A DNA stretch of 64,000 nucleotides from Riptortus pedestris. Its lineage: Eukaryota > Arthropoda > Insecta > Hemiptera > Alydidae. Of this stretch, positions 33,480 through 44,679 are shown piece by piece. The notes beneath the pieces were generated by a model. It worked only from the letters and a program-made list of their open reading frames with translations, had not been told where the DNA came from and did not search any database. The translations under genes were made by a program, and so were the position numbers. Location of the stretch: positions 211,241,001-211,305,000 of the forward strand of contig CM032228.1 in NCBI GenBank assembly GCA_019009955.1, written 5' to 3'. Every line of letters begins with the position of its first letter. Within the stretch, counting starts at the first letter, position 1.

Positions 33480-34060
33480 ATTGAAGGCCACAATATTTGT
33501 TTGACCGTTACCAAAATCTATATTTAAACGTCATAAGTAAATCTACAGATCCAAGTTCGTTTATGGCTCAAATCCTACAAGAAAGGAGGTGAAATTAAAA
33601 ATATTTCTGTTATTAAGATTTGGATCATAAACTCTTGATGCAAATTTAATTTTCTACAGTTTCCTTTCTGTGCACTTCTTCTTACTAGAAAAAAATAATC
33701 AAAATTTTGGTATTTTTTTATTTTTCAGCCTTAAATATATACCTTACTCATTTTACAATGGCGATAAGTCAGTATCACGTAATTTCAAACAATAATTCGA
33801 AGAATTGTTTTTTACTAGACATGAGAAGTGGTGGTTTAAAGAGGGGACAAATAAAAAAAAAAATGAAAATATCTGTATTATCAATGAACGGATTGAAAAA
33901 TTTTAAATAACCAACCTTGTTGGAAATGCAATGTACTAGAATTTTTCTATACGTTTTTTCATTAGCTCGAATATTGCTCCCAGAAATTGTAGGTTTTTGG
34001 TTTCCAGCCCCACTTTTCCTGATATGAACTTCAATTAAAACTGTATCAATAAACTCTTCA
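33480..34060 (+). mobile_element. HINE-like relative, strongly degraded
   Basis: TTGTTTGACCGTTACCAAAATC, TATTTAAACGTC, ATCCAAGTTCGTTTATGGCT and TTATTAAGATTTGGATCATAAA appear in the family's body order. Termini and microsatellite are not recognisable. Small frames on both strands here are repeat-derived. Confidence 0.45.
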
Positions 34061-34149
34061 CAAACAAACTTCATCAATAAACATTTCATGTAAGGCTAAC
34101 ATTTTATTTCCTGTTAACATTGGTTTCTAACTATGAAAAATGTGATTTA

Positions 34150-34345
34150 TTAAGCCCGTTTGGGCGGATCGTCTTTAGGTTACCACCCTTTTTAGCCAGG
34201 GTGGGACTAAGGATTTTATTTAATGAGGTCATCAATAAATAAATTACTATGCATAGGTGATATTCGAACTCACTACTCTAGGTTCACCAACTGAGATATG
34301 ATCAACGCCTTATCCATATATGTAAGTCATGGCTAACCTCAGCCA
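34150..34345 (-). mobile_element. tRNA-derived SINE, diverged but nearly complete
   Basis: On the minus strand a head (GGCTGAGGTTAGCCATGACTT), B-box-like GAGTTCGAATATCACC, body (TAAAATCCTTAGTCCCACCCTGGC) and AAAGACGATCCGCC are present in order. The AAT tail is lost. Confidence 0.7.
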
Positions 34346-34392
34346 CCTTATTATTAAGAGAGCATAGGATATAAAGCCTGATATTCGGCAGT

Positions 34393-34438
34393 TCGGAAAT
34401 CTGATAAATTCACACAACACCTGCGTAACGGACTTTTC
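34393..34438 (+). mobile_element. HINE-like 3' terminus, degraded
   Basis: GGAAATCTGATAAATTCACACAACACCTGCGTAACGGACTTTTC resembles the family's 3' end (GGGAAATCTGCTTAG, hairpin right arm CTGCGT, GACGGACTTTTT). The hairpin left arm is lost. Confidence 0.5.
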
Positions 34439-34591
34439 TAATACCTGCTAAGTCGCGACATTTTAAGTGCTAGATAGAGAAACCAGATTCCAAATGCACC
34501 GCGAAAGAGGGTGGCTAATATTATTTCGGCCATGAAGACCGGTTAGAATACACCGAAAACCTTATAGAGTGTCCGGGCTCAAACTACGAAC

Positions 34592-34864
34592 TTGACGGTC
34601 TTTTTGATTAATCATATCAATTACAAAATCAAAAATACGTTAAAAACTGACATGAAAATGAAAAAACAAAATACCTACGACATGCCGCCCGTCGTTGATT
34701 TACCAGCCAGTAAAGTAATAAAGTTACTTGACCAGCTTTCAAATTCTGCGGATCCTCCTAAACAATTATCCCCAGCAGAGATGCCAGAAAGAATTGGGCA
34801 CGTGAAGGGTGTATTAAATGATTTTAAAAGAAGCGTTCTTTTTGTTAATTTAACTTGCCTTTAG
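34592..34864 (+). CDS. Orphan ORF (90 codons), unknown; possible captured gene fragment
   Basis: The second half of the frame (from MKMKKQNTYDMPPVVDLPAS onward) has protein-like composition, with charged and hydrophobic residues alternating around VIKLLDQLSNSADPP and ERIGHVKGVLNDF. I recognise no family. The frame ends with TAG at 34862-34864, four bases before the HINE-like 3' terminus at 34869, and a second HINE-like 3' terminus lies 150 bp upstream in the opposite orientation. It may be a shard of a host or transposon gene, or chance. Confidence 0.25.
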   Translation: MTVFLINHINYKIKNTLKTDMKMKKQNTYDMPPVVDLPASKVIKLLDQLSNSADPPKQLSPAEMPERIGHVKGVLNDFKRSVLFVNLTCL

Positions 34865-34868
34865 CCAT

Positions 34869-35460
34869 AAAAGTCCGTCACTCAGGGGCTGCGTAAACTA
34901 AGCAGATTTCCCACGTGAAGTTTTACAGTAGAAACATTTCAAGAGAGCCGAACAGTTACGAAAACTGCCGAATTAGCTTTTGACGGAAACTCACGACTAG
35001 ACCCGAAGTTAGCCGATCTCATAACATCTCATCCGTTACAATTAATAAAACTCCAAATATCTCGGTTAATATTCAAGATAGAGAATAAATGTACATAACA
35101 ATATTTAAAGTAAATTTAATGTGCAATAAGATTGGTTCTATACAACCTTCGATCCCACGTATTGTAAAGGAGATATTTCGAATTTTCAAAAATCCTCCCC
35201 TTTAAACCCCCCCACTTTTCCGATTTCAGCCATTAACGAACTTGATCTTTATTTTTACATAAAACATTTAAATATCGAGTTTGGTAACGATCAAGCAAAA
35301 ATTGCGACGTCTAGATCGTTAACAGACATATATATACATAATTTTGAACGGACCTCATCTTCGTCATCTCCTAGGGATCGATAGACATTTGAAGAAAATT
35401 TTTGAAAATCGCGTCATGAGTACGACCTCAATAGCTTATTTACCTTAAGGGAAATCTGCT
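34869..35460 (-). mobile_element. HINE-like element, full-length, short microsatellite
   Basis: The 592 bp copy reads, in plus-strand order, AAGTCCGTCACTCAGGGGCTGCGT (hairpin with one mismatch), CTAAGCAGATTTCCCACGTG, AAGAGAGCCGAACAG, the AT-rich body, CCTTCGATCCCACG, GATTTCAGCCATTAACGAACTTGATC, a minimal TATATATATACATA tract (35327-35340), CGGACCTCATCTTCGTCATC and the palindrome (damaged in the outward arm). The body is complete although the TA tract is not expanded. Confidence 0.8.
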
Positions 35461-36620
35461 AAAACTACTTGATTAACTTGAATCATTCTGACCTACACAG
35501 TCTATGCATAGATAACATTGAATTATTTTAAACGCCTCCAGTTCATTCTCAACAGGAATGATTAGTAAAGTTGATGAACTATTTTAATACTTATTTTTTA
35601 TTTATTACAATGCATGCCATATTTTTTTTACTTAATAAAGAATTGAGCGATTCTATAGTGAAAACACGTCAAATAAATCTTATAGGTTTTTCCTGACTTG
35701 CTTCAGATTTGGAAAAGTTCAAAAGTAGGTCATGGGGTCATGGTTTAGCAAGTAGCAACTTATATCGTTCAAGTTGAGAGTAGGCCATTGTGTTAGACTC
35801 GTTCAAGTGTTGTTCATCAGACAAAGATTTATTGCTCGTGTTAGAAAATAGTGCTTCTCTTCCCAGAAGATATTAACGGTCTTATCTGCATGCTAACCTA
35901 CTTCCGAAGTAACCTCTGCAATTTTAGTACTTTCCTATAATTTATTTTCGTAGTTAAAAATGTAAATCTTTGTCTTTATTTCATTAAGTAACGGATACTT
36001 CATGCTAGTATGGCCAAACGGAGCTGTTTACATAACACCATTCTAGCCAGAGACCGTTAAACAGAAAATAAACCCATTAAATACTCCTAAGGGGCATAAG
36101 ATAAGTTTAGAATGTTTGGCATGTTTTTCAATTCAAATTACCAGAAAAATGAAAAAATACGGCGTTCTGTGCTCCATTGAATTTCAAAGTTGAGTTGCGT
36201 GCAGTCTAACTTAGAGATTTGCGTGCTATCTTTAGTCTTATCATAAAACATTTTCGTGGGTGCTAAACATTGGAAATATTCATATCTCTGACAAGCCACA
36301 ATGGGGTGTTAGGTAGAAGAAGTTGTATTTATGGGAAAACTATGTTTTGAGCAATGGGCTTGGGTAGAGTTAGAATATTATAAATGTTCATAAACCAGTA
36401 AGAAAATCAACCTAATAATTTAATAACCAAGTAATTTTTTTTTTTTTTTAGAGCTCTAGTCATTATCAGTTACAACATGTACATTTCAGAGATTGGAGGC
36501 TGATAACTTAGTTTGTAGACAGGACTAACTAGAATGGGTTCTGCTAGTGCTCACGAACATTTATGTACATCGTGGGATGAAATTTACTCCTAAGAAAGGT
36601 GAAGTTATTATTCAGCAGTA
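35461..36620. other. No recognisable gene
   Basis: AT-rich sequence, apparently single-copy, with no frame or repeat that I can support. Confidence 0.45.
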
Positions 36621-37296
36621 CAATTGAAGGGTTGCTAACAAAAACCCCACTCGTCAAAAAAATTGAAAAATGAGTTAGAGGTGCCATTATGTAGTGTACA
36701 CTATTACATATATACTGATACAATCGAAATAGTCATAAACACCTCTCGTCGGACTGTTTACGGAGTTAAAAATACGGCGATTCGGCAAAAACCCCACAAG
36801 TCAGGAACGCTCCGACTACGGACGTTCTTTAACTTGCTGACTACCTGCAACACCCTGCAAGCAAGGAGTTTTACACGAGATTGTTTGCCCCAGCTGCAGC
36901 GGCGACTCACCTTGTCTTGACTACCAAACTGACAACGATGACAATAGTGATGGATGTGAAGAGTGATATTTCGAAATTATTGTACACGTTATTCAACTTA
37001 ATATCCTGAATATTCTTCTACCTGATAATGTTATCTGTATGATATTTGACTTTTAGGTTTTGTTGAATTCCACCAAAAACCCCATTAGTCCAGAACATTC
37101 TTGTTACCCATTGAAAGAGTATATAATTGATCATCTCTAAATTAGTACAGATAACATTCCTGATCCCCAAGGAGATAATTACAAACATATCAAAATTTTA
37201 CTGCCTTATGGATGGAAGATAAACGGTATTTTTTTTTATTTACTAAAAAGCGGTTTTTTTTTACTAGCGGGGTTTATACTAACAACCCTTCAATTG
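36621..37296. mobile_element. DNA transposon with ~34-bp TIRs, superfamily unknown
   Basis: The ends are inverted copies: CAATTGAAGGGTTGCTAACA (36621-36640) and the reverse complement of 37277-37296 (CAATTGAAGGGTTGTTAGTA). The similarity continues through AAACCCC(A/G)CT(C/A)GT. The motif AAAACCCCA followed by NNGTC occurs inside each TIR and also at about 36787 and 37075, like transposase-binding iterons. CAATTG is present at both outer edges and may include the duplication. The 85-codon frame at 36663-36920 has no recognised domain, so this looks non-autonomous. Confidence 0.7.
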
Positions 37297-37384
37297 AATT
37301 TACAAAATTCTTGATAAATTTGAAGCTCATTTGGGCTTTTTTTATTAATTTTTAATCTTGTGGTTCCTTTTCTTTTACTTGCCA

Positions 37385-37410
37385 TGGACTGGACTGAAGA
37401 TGGTCGCATG
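37385..37410 (+). ncRNA. Degenerate hammerhead-like tail motif
   Basis: CTGAAGATGGTC, a short spacer and TTGAAAAAAC repeat the CTGAAGA..GAAA order of the other motifs, but stem II cannot form well. Probably a decayed Penelope-like or related 3' tail. Confidence 0.2.
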
Positions 37411-37555
37411 AATTGAAAAAACTTAGCCCAAATGGATTCCGCCGTCTTCGTTTGCAGCCATAAGGACATTGATAGAAAATCGGATATCAAACTTTAAATT
37501 TGAATGAAATTATATAATATGGTTCATTTGTATTTTATTCAAATCAAACATACCT

Positions 37556-37557
37556 AA

Positions 37558-37607
<50 letters not shown>

Positions 37608-38238
37608 GTAACTTCTGTCTTTACATTGATTTTTTTTTTCAAAATTTCACGATACTTTTTCGTTTCACAAGTCATAGACACCATAACTGCATTTTGTTTC
37701 TGTATGCTTGTTTGTTTGTTTGTTAACTTTTCACGAAAAAACGGCTGAACCGAACAGGAGTGGCGGTTATAAGGGAAGCCTGAAATTAAAAATAGCGATA
37801 TTTCGTTTCCTATTGGTTTTTCAGCAAATATGAACATAACAAAAGTTGTTTACTTTGTTATTTAGAGTAACTCTTGTTACATACACTTTTTTAGTATACC
37901 GAATTATAAACGAGAAATACGCTATAACCTATAGCGGAAATGAATAATTTTATTCAGCACAGAAAACTCAACCAAACTAAATAAAACTCGGTATGTGTAT
38001 TAGCACTAACGCCTTCATTATAATAAGCCCTACCAACATTTCTAGGGAATATGAGAATATAGAGGACAGTCAAATCTTAGATAAAAAATTAATTTTATTA
38101 TTAAAAAATACACAGCAACGACGGGTATAAACGTTAAACGGGTAGATGTCAAGATATTGTGCAAAGTAAAGCCTTACCAAAAAAATACAATCACTATTCA
38201 GCCTCAAATGAATTCCCGGGCGAAGCTGGGTAGCTGAG

Positions 38239-38239
<1 letters not shown>
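37556..38239 (-). repeat. Family-2 repeat, near complete single copy with TA tract
   Basis: In plus-strand order: a TA run (37561-37602), AAAATTGTAACTTCTGTC, TTTCACAAGTCATAGACACCATAAC, AAAACGGCTGAACCGAACAGG, TTTCGTTTCCTATTGGTTTT, AACTCTTGTTACATACACTTTT and ACTCGGTATGTGTATTAG. These mirror 3930-4760 in reverse. It ends beside AATTCCCGGGCGAAGCTGGGTA (38211-38232), a GC-rich terminus resembling 7750-7772. A second TA run (38242-38285) follows. Confidence 0.65.
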
Positions 38240-38287
<48 letters not shown>

Positions 38288-38289
38288 AA

Positions 38290-38934
38290 AATTATCTAAA
38301 CAAAATAAAAATGGAACCCCCTCTTCTCAATTTTTTGTAGGTAATATCTTGTTCAACACCCACGATAAGGATTTCTGGCCAACATGATGGCGAATTGTTT
38401 TCCTAAGAAGAAGGAAGAAGGAATTTAATTACTTTGTTCAAGACGTCATTCCGCTCCTATTTAAATTCGGTAAAAGTTTAACAGAGTCGCATTTTTTAAT
38501 ATAAATTTATAAGAAGTTCAATTTAGCAGGAATACAAAGTCCATTATTAAAAAGTTTATGGATAAAACGGTTTTATGAATATCTCATTTAGCCATGAAAA
38601 GAGCTAAACGTTGGATATTTAGCTTGAAGGGGGACTCGGAGAAGCTTTCAAGAAAGCATTTCATTTTATAGAAGCAGGCTACCTCCTTATTTATAAACAT
38701 TGGCTGATCTTGAAAAGAGTTCGTGACTCCCACAAAGTCAAGTTCAGTTAGATTATAACCTATAACCTTAGCATTCCGTTTCCAACATGGGTTGTTGTGC
38801 ACACAGTAATAATACTATAAATACTGACATTATTTTCCAGTATGGGGGAGTATTAATTTTCTTACGTTAAAGGTCAAGTACGTTTTGTTTCGATTTTATA
38901 TGACGTGTTTCCATAATGTTTGACTCATTTGGCA
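38290..38934. other. No recognisable gene
   Basis: AT-rich sequence. The minus-strand frame 38584-38802 has an unremarkable translation. Confidence 0.4.
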
Positions 38935-39072
38935 GCAGTCAGAGAAATCAGCTATTGAGGTTGTAAACTTGGCTAGAATTTTTATAACTTTCTTCAAATG
39001 TATTCGCATCATACCTCGGACGAAAATTAGGTCCATTTCATCTTATCAACTTACTTACGGTACTTATTCCTG

Positions 39073-39149
<77 letters not shown>

Positions 39150-39310
39150 TCAAAAATGCACACAGACACACATTCATATTTTCTTTTTCAGACCATTAGG
39201 CTTAGGACAAATGTTCAGAGGCAGGATAAAATTTAAAATTGTAGAAGTATCTTCATTATTACGCGTTTGATCAAAAAATGATTTATAACCAACTTTTATT
39301 ATTTCCTATA
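38935..39310 (+). mobile_element. HINE-like element, degraded, with the longest TA array
   Basis: AGAAATCAGCTATTGAGGTTGTA (right palindrome arm and downstream block), TTCTTCAAATGTATTCGCATC and GGACGAAAATTAGGTCC identify the 5' end. A TA array of about 68 bp (39078-39145) sits at the expected position, followed by traces of the body (ATTACGCGTTTGATCAAAAA). Confidence 0.6.
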
Positions 39311-39348
39311 ACCTCGTCACTTTACAATAAGTGCATTATAATTATTTG

Positions 39349-39569
39349 GGGCTCAGGTTAGCCATGCGAGTTAAAGCGTTGACCTTTATCTCACATGGTA
39401 AACCTAGAGTGGCGAGTTCGATTCTCGCCTGGGCAAAGGAAATTATTTAGTGACGAAATTCATTAAATAACGTCCTAAAATCCCACCCTGGCTAGAAAAG
39501 GGTGGTAAGGACCGTCCCGATTAGCCTAAGTTGCAAAAAGTGGTCTTTAATAAATAAATAATAATAATT
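39349..39569 (+). mobile_element. tRNA-derived SINE, full-length reference copy
   Basis: The tRNA-like head starts GGGGCTCAGGTTAGCCATGCG (A-box region) and has an internal CTCACATGGTAAACCTAGAG and the B-box GAGTTCGATTCTCGCC. The body is GGGCAAAGGAAATTATTTAGTGACG, AAATCCCACCCTGGCTAGAAAAGGG and GGACCGTCCCGATTAGCC. The tail ends in AATAATAATAAT. Internal A and B boxes would drive RNA polymerase III transcription. A LINE sharing the tail probably mobilises it, though I cannot say which. A canonical tRNA cannot be folded from the head. Confidence 0.85.
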
Positions 39570-40194
39570 ATAACTAGTCGATATTACAATTAAATAATTT
39601 TTACTTTTAATGTATTTACTTTCTTTCTTTTTATTTTCTTTTTCTTTATTTATTTATTTATTTTTTGCAAGCAATTAAAATCAATTTATCTCATCTCACG
39701 TAATTTCTCCTTCTCTCGTAATAAGAAGCTTATATAACTAGACGTGAAATGTATGCTTGATTACCAGTCACCTGTAATAGAATTTCTTTAAATGAAAATC
39801 ACATATGTAGGAGCAGGGATATACTGAAGGCTGAAAATACAGAAGAAATACTTATGCAATAACTAGATTAATATTCAGCTTGGGGTAAAATTTTTATATT
39901 AACAATTATAATGAATTACTTTAATTAGATTGCTTGTGCATCAATTTTGAATTTGACACGTACAAGTATACGTATAGACGGGGTATATGTTATACATAAT
40001 TTTGTATTTTACTTTTTCATTAAATCCCCACTTCTATTGATCAGATTGTGTACATTAACAAACATTATCTTTAGTCAATTTGGTTTAGTGTGGAGAATAA
40101 TAATGATGGAATAGTAATTAAGGCTTCTGTACGACAAAGTTGATTGTCACGTCATACATTTATCTATGTATCAGAGATTGTAAAGATACATTGA

Positions 40195-40500
40195 AAATAA
40201 ATTATGATATTTAAGCTTGGAATAAGGCGGTTTGTAACATAGAGGCTTATTGGTAATGCAAGCAGATTGAGTTTACTTAAGACTAAAAACTAACAAAATA
40301 CACGAGATTGGATATTTATTCCATTTTGCGGCCCGGCTCTGAGATATTTCCATTTTTTTTTATTTTCTCTAAACCCTATTTACCCTGGTCAGATTTCACC
40401 ATTAACAAGATAAATGTTTATTTTTTTACTCATAAATTAAATATTTACATTGATGTATCAAACGAAAATTGCTGTCACGGGGGGGGGCTAAAATTTTACT
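40195..40500 (-). mobile_element. HINE-like relative, strongly degraded
   Basis: AAGCTTGGAATAAGGCGGTTTGTAAC, GATTTCACCATTAACAAGA, AATTAAATATTTACATTG and CAAACGAAAATTGCTGTCAC follow the minus-strand body order of the family. Ends are lost. Confidence 0.4.
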
Positions 40501-40559
40501 TGTGTTTGTGCATTTATATGTAAATAGAAATTTGAAAAACATATTCCAAAATTCCGACA

Positions 40560-41680
40560 AGTCCTCCAAATATTGGAACAACTATTTTTTTAAAATGGGG
40601 TACTCTATCTTAGTGACAGCTTCCATTATTTAGTCACAGAGGTAAAAAAAAGTTAGCGAGCTCACTTATATATTTCACGAAGAAAGATACACAAGGTTAA
40701 GGAATTTAACTATGTCACTGACGAATTTAAATATGTCATTGATTAATTTAAATATACATTTAATTAAATATACAGTGACAATATAACTGGTCATATTGGT
40801 CTATATTGGTCACTGACCAATTGAAGATGGTCACTTATATAATATGACTGAAAGGATATTTACGAGATTTTCAGTAGACATCAACTTTGAATACTGATAT
40901 AGAAAGAGCTGATTTCTTGCTATCTATAAGACGTATACTGAAAAAAAAAATATAAGAAAACAATCTTAGTAAAAGCATGGCTGAATCCTTATGCTCTTCT
41001 ATTGAAATAAAACTGGTTTTATTGAAAAGAAAGGGATTACAGGTGGCAATGGAAACTTATATTCGAGGATATCAGGTATCAAGATACACCAGGAAATTGC
41101 TTTAGGAAAAGTATAGCAAGATGAAACTTTTATAACCTTTGACTCCCACTTCATCCATACATAGGCAGTAAGACATCTGATAAAAATAAGAATAAAAGGG
41201 ATTGGGACAAGTAGTAAGGCTGGTACGGTATATTGATTCGACTCCTATAGGCTGGCAATCCACTCGCGGATAAAGCAATAAAGGCAAGGAGGAGAAGATC
41301 CTCCCGCCGGAACAAATATTAATGTCAGGAAATGTGTTTCCTCAAGGAAATACCTTCCTTCCCCAAATACGGAGAAAGGCAGAAAGGAAAAGTTCATTTG
41401 ATCTCAGACCTGAATTAATAATTCTTTAACGTTCAAATAAAGTTACAGGTAAATACTTGGAATGCCCAAAATAGAAAGGATTATTGCCTCCATTCTCTCC
41501 CTTGCGCAAATTTCAGGAAAATGGAAAAGCTTGGAAGTGAATTTAATTAAGGCTTTCACAATTGTGCAAATAAAAATAGAAATTATTTAATTGTCTGCGT
41601 TCTAAGAACGGTACTCAGTTGAAACCTTATTAACCTTAATTCACTATTGGCAATAAATAGGTTTTAAATTATTGTCTAAG
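40560..41680. other. No recognisable gene
   Basis: A short run of AATTTAAATATGTCATTGA-type repeats lies at 40690-40760. The rest is single-copy looking sequence of moderate composition, with no supported frame. Confidence 0.4.
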
Positions 41681-41681
41681 G

Positions 41682-41996
41682 TTGCTGGAAATGCCTATGT
41701 CTACATTTATGACAAGGGAAGAGGAAGTGGAAATAACTGGTAGACAAATTTTCTATAATGATTATTCAATATTTGAATTTGTTGAATCACAGAAGCCATG
41801 TAATATTTCTCATTTAGTTTTAGATTTAGATCAACTGCAGAATACGTTCAGTTGGCCTTACACCATCACTAAACTTATCGCGACCCAAATTGAAAAAGAC
41901 ATATTCAAACAAGTAATTTATGAATCACAATTTATACTATTGCAATTTTTAAAATTGTGTAATGAATTTCACTTAAAAGCGTGTGAACCCAATTAA
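41682..41996 (+). CDS. Orphan ORF (104 codons), unknown, ends at a HINE-like terminus
   Basis: The frame reads like real protein: an acidic patch near residues 12-17, EFVESQKPCNISHLVLDLDQ in the middle, and amphipathic FKQVIYESQFILLQFLKL near the end. It stays open a few codons upstream of the ATG to a TAAG that could be an acceptor, so it might be an internal or terminal exon. The stop TAA (41994-41996) uses the A-run at the edge of the HINE-like 3' terminus, so the true reading frame may have been cut by that insertion. I recognise no family. Confidence 0.3.
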   Translation: MLEMPMSTFMTREEEVEITGRQIFYNDYSIFEFVESQKPCNISHLVLDLDQLQNTFSWPYTITKLIATQIEKDIFKQVIYESQFILLQFLKLCNEFHLKACEPN

Positions 41997-42060
41997 AAAA
42001 GTCCGTCACGCAGGGGGTGCGTAAACAAGCAGATTTCCCACGTGATGTTTTAATAATATA
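41996..42060 (-). mobile_element. HINE-like 3' terminus only
   Basis: AAAAAGTCCGTC, hairpin arm ACGCAG, then GGGGTGCGT (right arm with one change), AAACAAGCAGATTTCCCACGTGATG. The match ends after the inner motif. Confidence 0.65.
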
Positions 42061-42284
42061 TACATAATCTAGCCAACCTAAAGATACAGCTTTACCTCAC
42101 AAATCGAGAAAAAATATCAAATCCAAACCTAAGTAAAATATATCCGTTGTTAGGGTCTTACACTCTGGCTTGCTGGACAATGAAATAGCGGAAGCTCGTA
42201 GCGCTCAAAAAGATAAAACTGTTACGACACTAACCTAGTATATCGAATGGTCTCTTCCCATCAACCTGCATCTTCTGTATAGTT

Positions 42285-42612
42285 TAAAAAGTCCATCACG
42301 CAGGGACTGCGTAAACTAAGCAGATTTCCCACTTGAAGGTTTACAATAGAGAAATTTCACGAGAGCCGAGCAATCAAGGAAACGGCCGAACGAGCTTTTG
42401 ACGGGAAAGTCACTCTCGTCCGTTAGCCGTCGATTTAATAAAAATGCAAATATCTCAGTTAATATTCAAGATAGAGAATAAATGTATATAACAATATTTA
42501 TAGAAAATGTAATTTGCAATAAGATTGAATCTGTACAATTTTTCGATCCGAGGTATAGTCCGAGGAGATATTTCGATTTTTCGAAAATCCTCCCCTCTAA
42601 ACCCCCCCCCTC
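42285..42612 (-). mobile_element. HINE-like element, 5'-truncated
   Basis: The 3' terminus has a complete hairpin (ACGCAG, GGA, CTGCGT), followed by CTAAGCAGATTTCCCAC, GAGAGCCGAGCAATC, ATCTCAGTTAATATTCAAG, GCAATAAGATTGAATC, TTTTCGATCCGAGG and CCTCCCCTCTAAACCCCCCCC. The copy stops in the C-run, before the microsatellite block. Confidence 0.75.
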
Positions 42613-42941
42613 CCAAGTGCTTCTCTCTGATGTCATTATTGTCAGTTTTCCTGATGTTTAAAGCAGTAAGAATGTATGACTATGAGCGCACAAAAATGTT
42701 TTCACTACTCATTAGTTGATGAACACATGAATTATTACATACTATACTCTGCAGTGCAAAGGGATTGGTCCTTGAAGAATTTGTATATAGTATTATAATG
42801 CTTTAATTTATTATAGTATATTATAATAAAAACCATACTGAGCTAAAACAAGTGAAGGAAATATAACACGTAGTTTTACTTAAATCATCTTTACTAGAAG
42901 GCTTAACAAGGAATCGTGTTACAGCCCAATATAATTAATTT

Positions 42942-43615
42942 ATGGGTAAGCTCTTGATCAATCAATTTCAAAAAGACAATTACCTACAAAACCCTCATTT
43001 GTGGGGTTCCCTAAGTAGACGTTTATTTTTCTTAATGACAAACAAGTACACACCGACTTGTAAACATTGTAACGAAACTTTAACTGTACATCACATATTG
43101 ACTAATCGTCGACGAAGAGAGAATTTAGACATTCCATATGACTTACAGGAACTTTTGACCGATAACAGTAATTGCATAGGCTCAATCATTAAACTTTTAA
43201 AAGACATTAATATATACAACACACTATAATCTATAATTTCTACACAATACTCTTCACTTCTTTCCTACATTAGCAGGGTGTATACACTTTAATTTTGTTA
43301 TTTTTTTATTTATTTATTCATTTTTTTGGTTTTCTCTTTTCTTTATTTTATTATTTTTTTCTTTCTTTCTTTTTCTTTCTCCTGTCGATACTTACATTTT
43401 CATTTATATTATTTTCTCCACCCTGATATTTCCATTCACAGCATTGTTTGTTTCATATAAAACTGGTACTGCTGATGAACCGTATCAAAAACCACCATAG
43501 TTCACTCATTTTCCGTTTCTCTCTTTTTTTTTTTTCGCTATTCGCTTTTTTGTGTACAATTGAATAATGAGTAAATCGTCGGCGTTGCGGAACTCATTTA
43601 AATAAATAAATAAAT
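42942..43615 (+). mobile_element. RNase H-type LINE (I group-like), 3' end
   Basis: The frame 42942-43229 keeps the zinc-knuckle-like C-terminal tail of this LINE group: CKHCNETLTVHHIL followed by YDLQELLTDNSNC. The 3' UTR follows, and the element ends in repeated AAATAAATAAATA (about 43598-43615), the usual simple-repeat tail. Upstream reverse transcriptase and RNase H are missing. The same tail (YDLQELLT) recurs on the minus strand at 44680-45404, so the two are copies of one family. Confidence 0.75.
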
Positions 43616-44679
43616 ATAAGATTTGAAGATCATCTGAAATAAATGAAATGAAACGTTGGAGCTAAATACATCCCGGGAGTCGTCTCGTCCGTTATTTCGG
43701 ATAAAACTTTCTCAACGTTTGACCTTGTTTACAAACCTTATTTAGGTCACGACAAATGAATAATTGATCCACCCATAATTCCTTTGAGCTGAGTGAAATT
43801 TCCTTTTAGAATTCCCTCTGTATATCATTTGAAATTTAAATTTTTATTCAGTTTGTAAGAGAAAATAATCTGATTTAATTCAAGTTATTACACTGTATCG
43901 GAGCTAACCAGGTTAAGACTACTTCTTTTTTACAGTACTTTTTTCAGTTCAAATAATTTTATCAGATATTGGTAAAAAACTAAATTCAAATTTTGAAGTA
44001 GAAAATGGGACCCCACTGGCCTAATCAGGTAGTGGGTAGGTTATTTGGTAACACCGAAACTTCTCTGTTCAAAAAGGGGTTAAGGAATCTCTTTTCCGGG
44101 CTTTTTAGTAAGTCAAACTTTAAATATTGGTGCATACATAGAATATTTGCAACTCTTGTATTGAATACAAGAATTCTTATTGAATATTTTCCAACATAAA
44201 ATATAAGTAAAGGTCTTTAACACAAAAACGATTAATAAAAATATGAAAATTTATTTTATTTAATCTATTTATGATTATTCTGCCTCTACCCAGAGGGTCA
44301 TTAGACGACAAAAAAGTGTATATTACAATAAAAACGTTTTCAATCCTAAGAAACTTAAATATATTTAGAAGTCTTTTGTTCATTCTAAATAACTTCGTGT
44401 AGAGAAGATCAGAGATTGTAACTTTTTCTGGTCTTGTAGAAAGGGCAATTAAGCATGTTCTACTCTTAATCTTGAGTTACAATTCCGGGAGGTTGGTAAA
44501 GAGTATAGTTGGTAGATGATCTATATATATATATAGGAAATGAATGGCTGAAAATAGTACTTTTGCTAATAATTTTCGTAATTTCCTCCTTCAGGATAAA
44601 CATATACATGTGTACAAACGCGTCTAATATAATTAATGCATACAATTTGAAATCTCCTTGCATATCAGACTTAATTGGT

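Noticed and set aside
36663..36920. 85-codon ORF as the transposase of the TIR element
   Set aside because: Too short, with no DDE-like or DNA-binding signature. More likely incidental within a non-autonomous element.
39349..39430. A genuine tRNA gene
   Set aside because: A and B box motifs are present, but no cloverleaf with proper anticodon arm can be drawn. The sequence is one of about twelve copies with a SINE body and tail.
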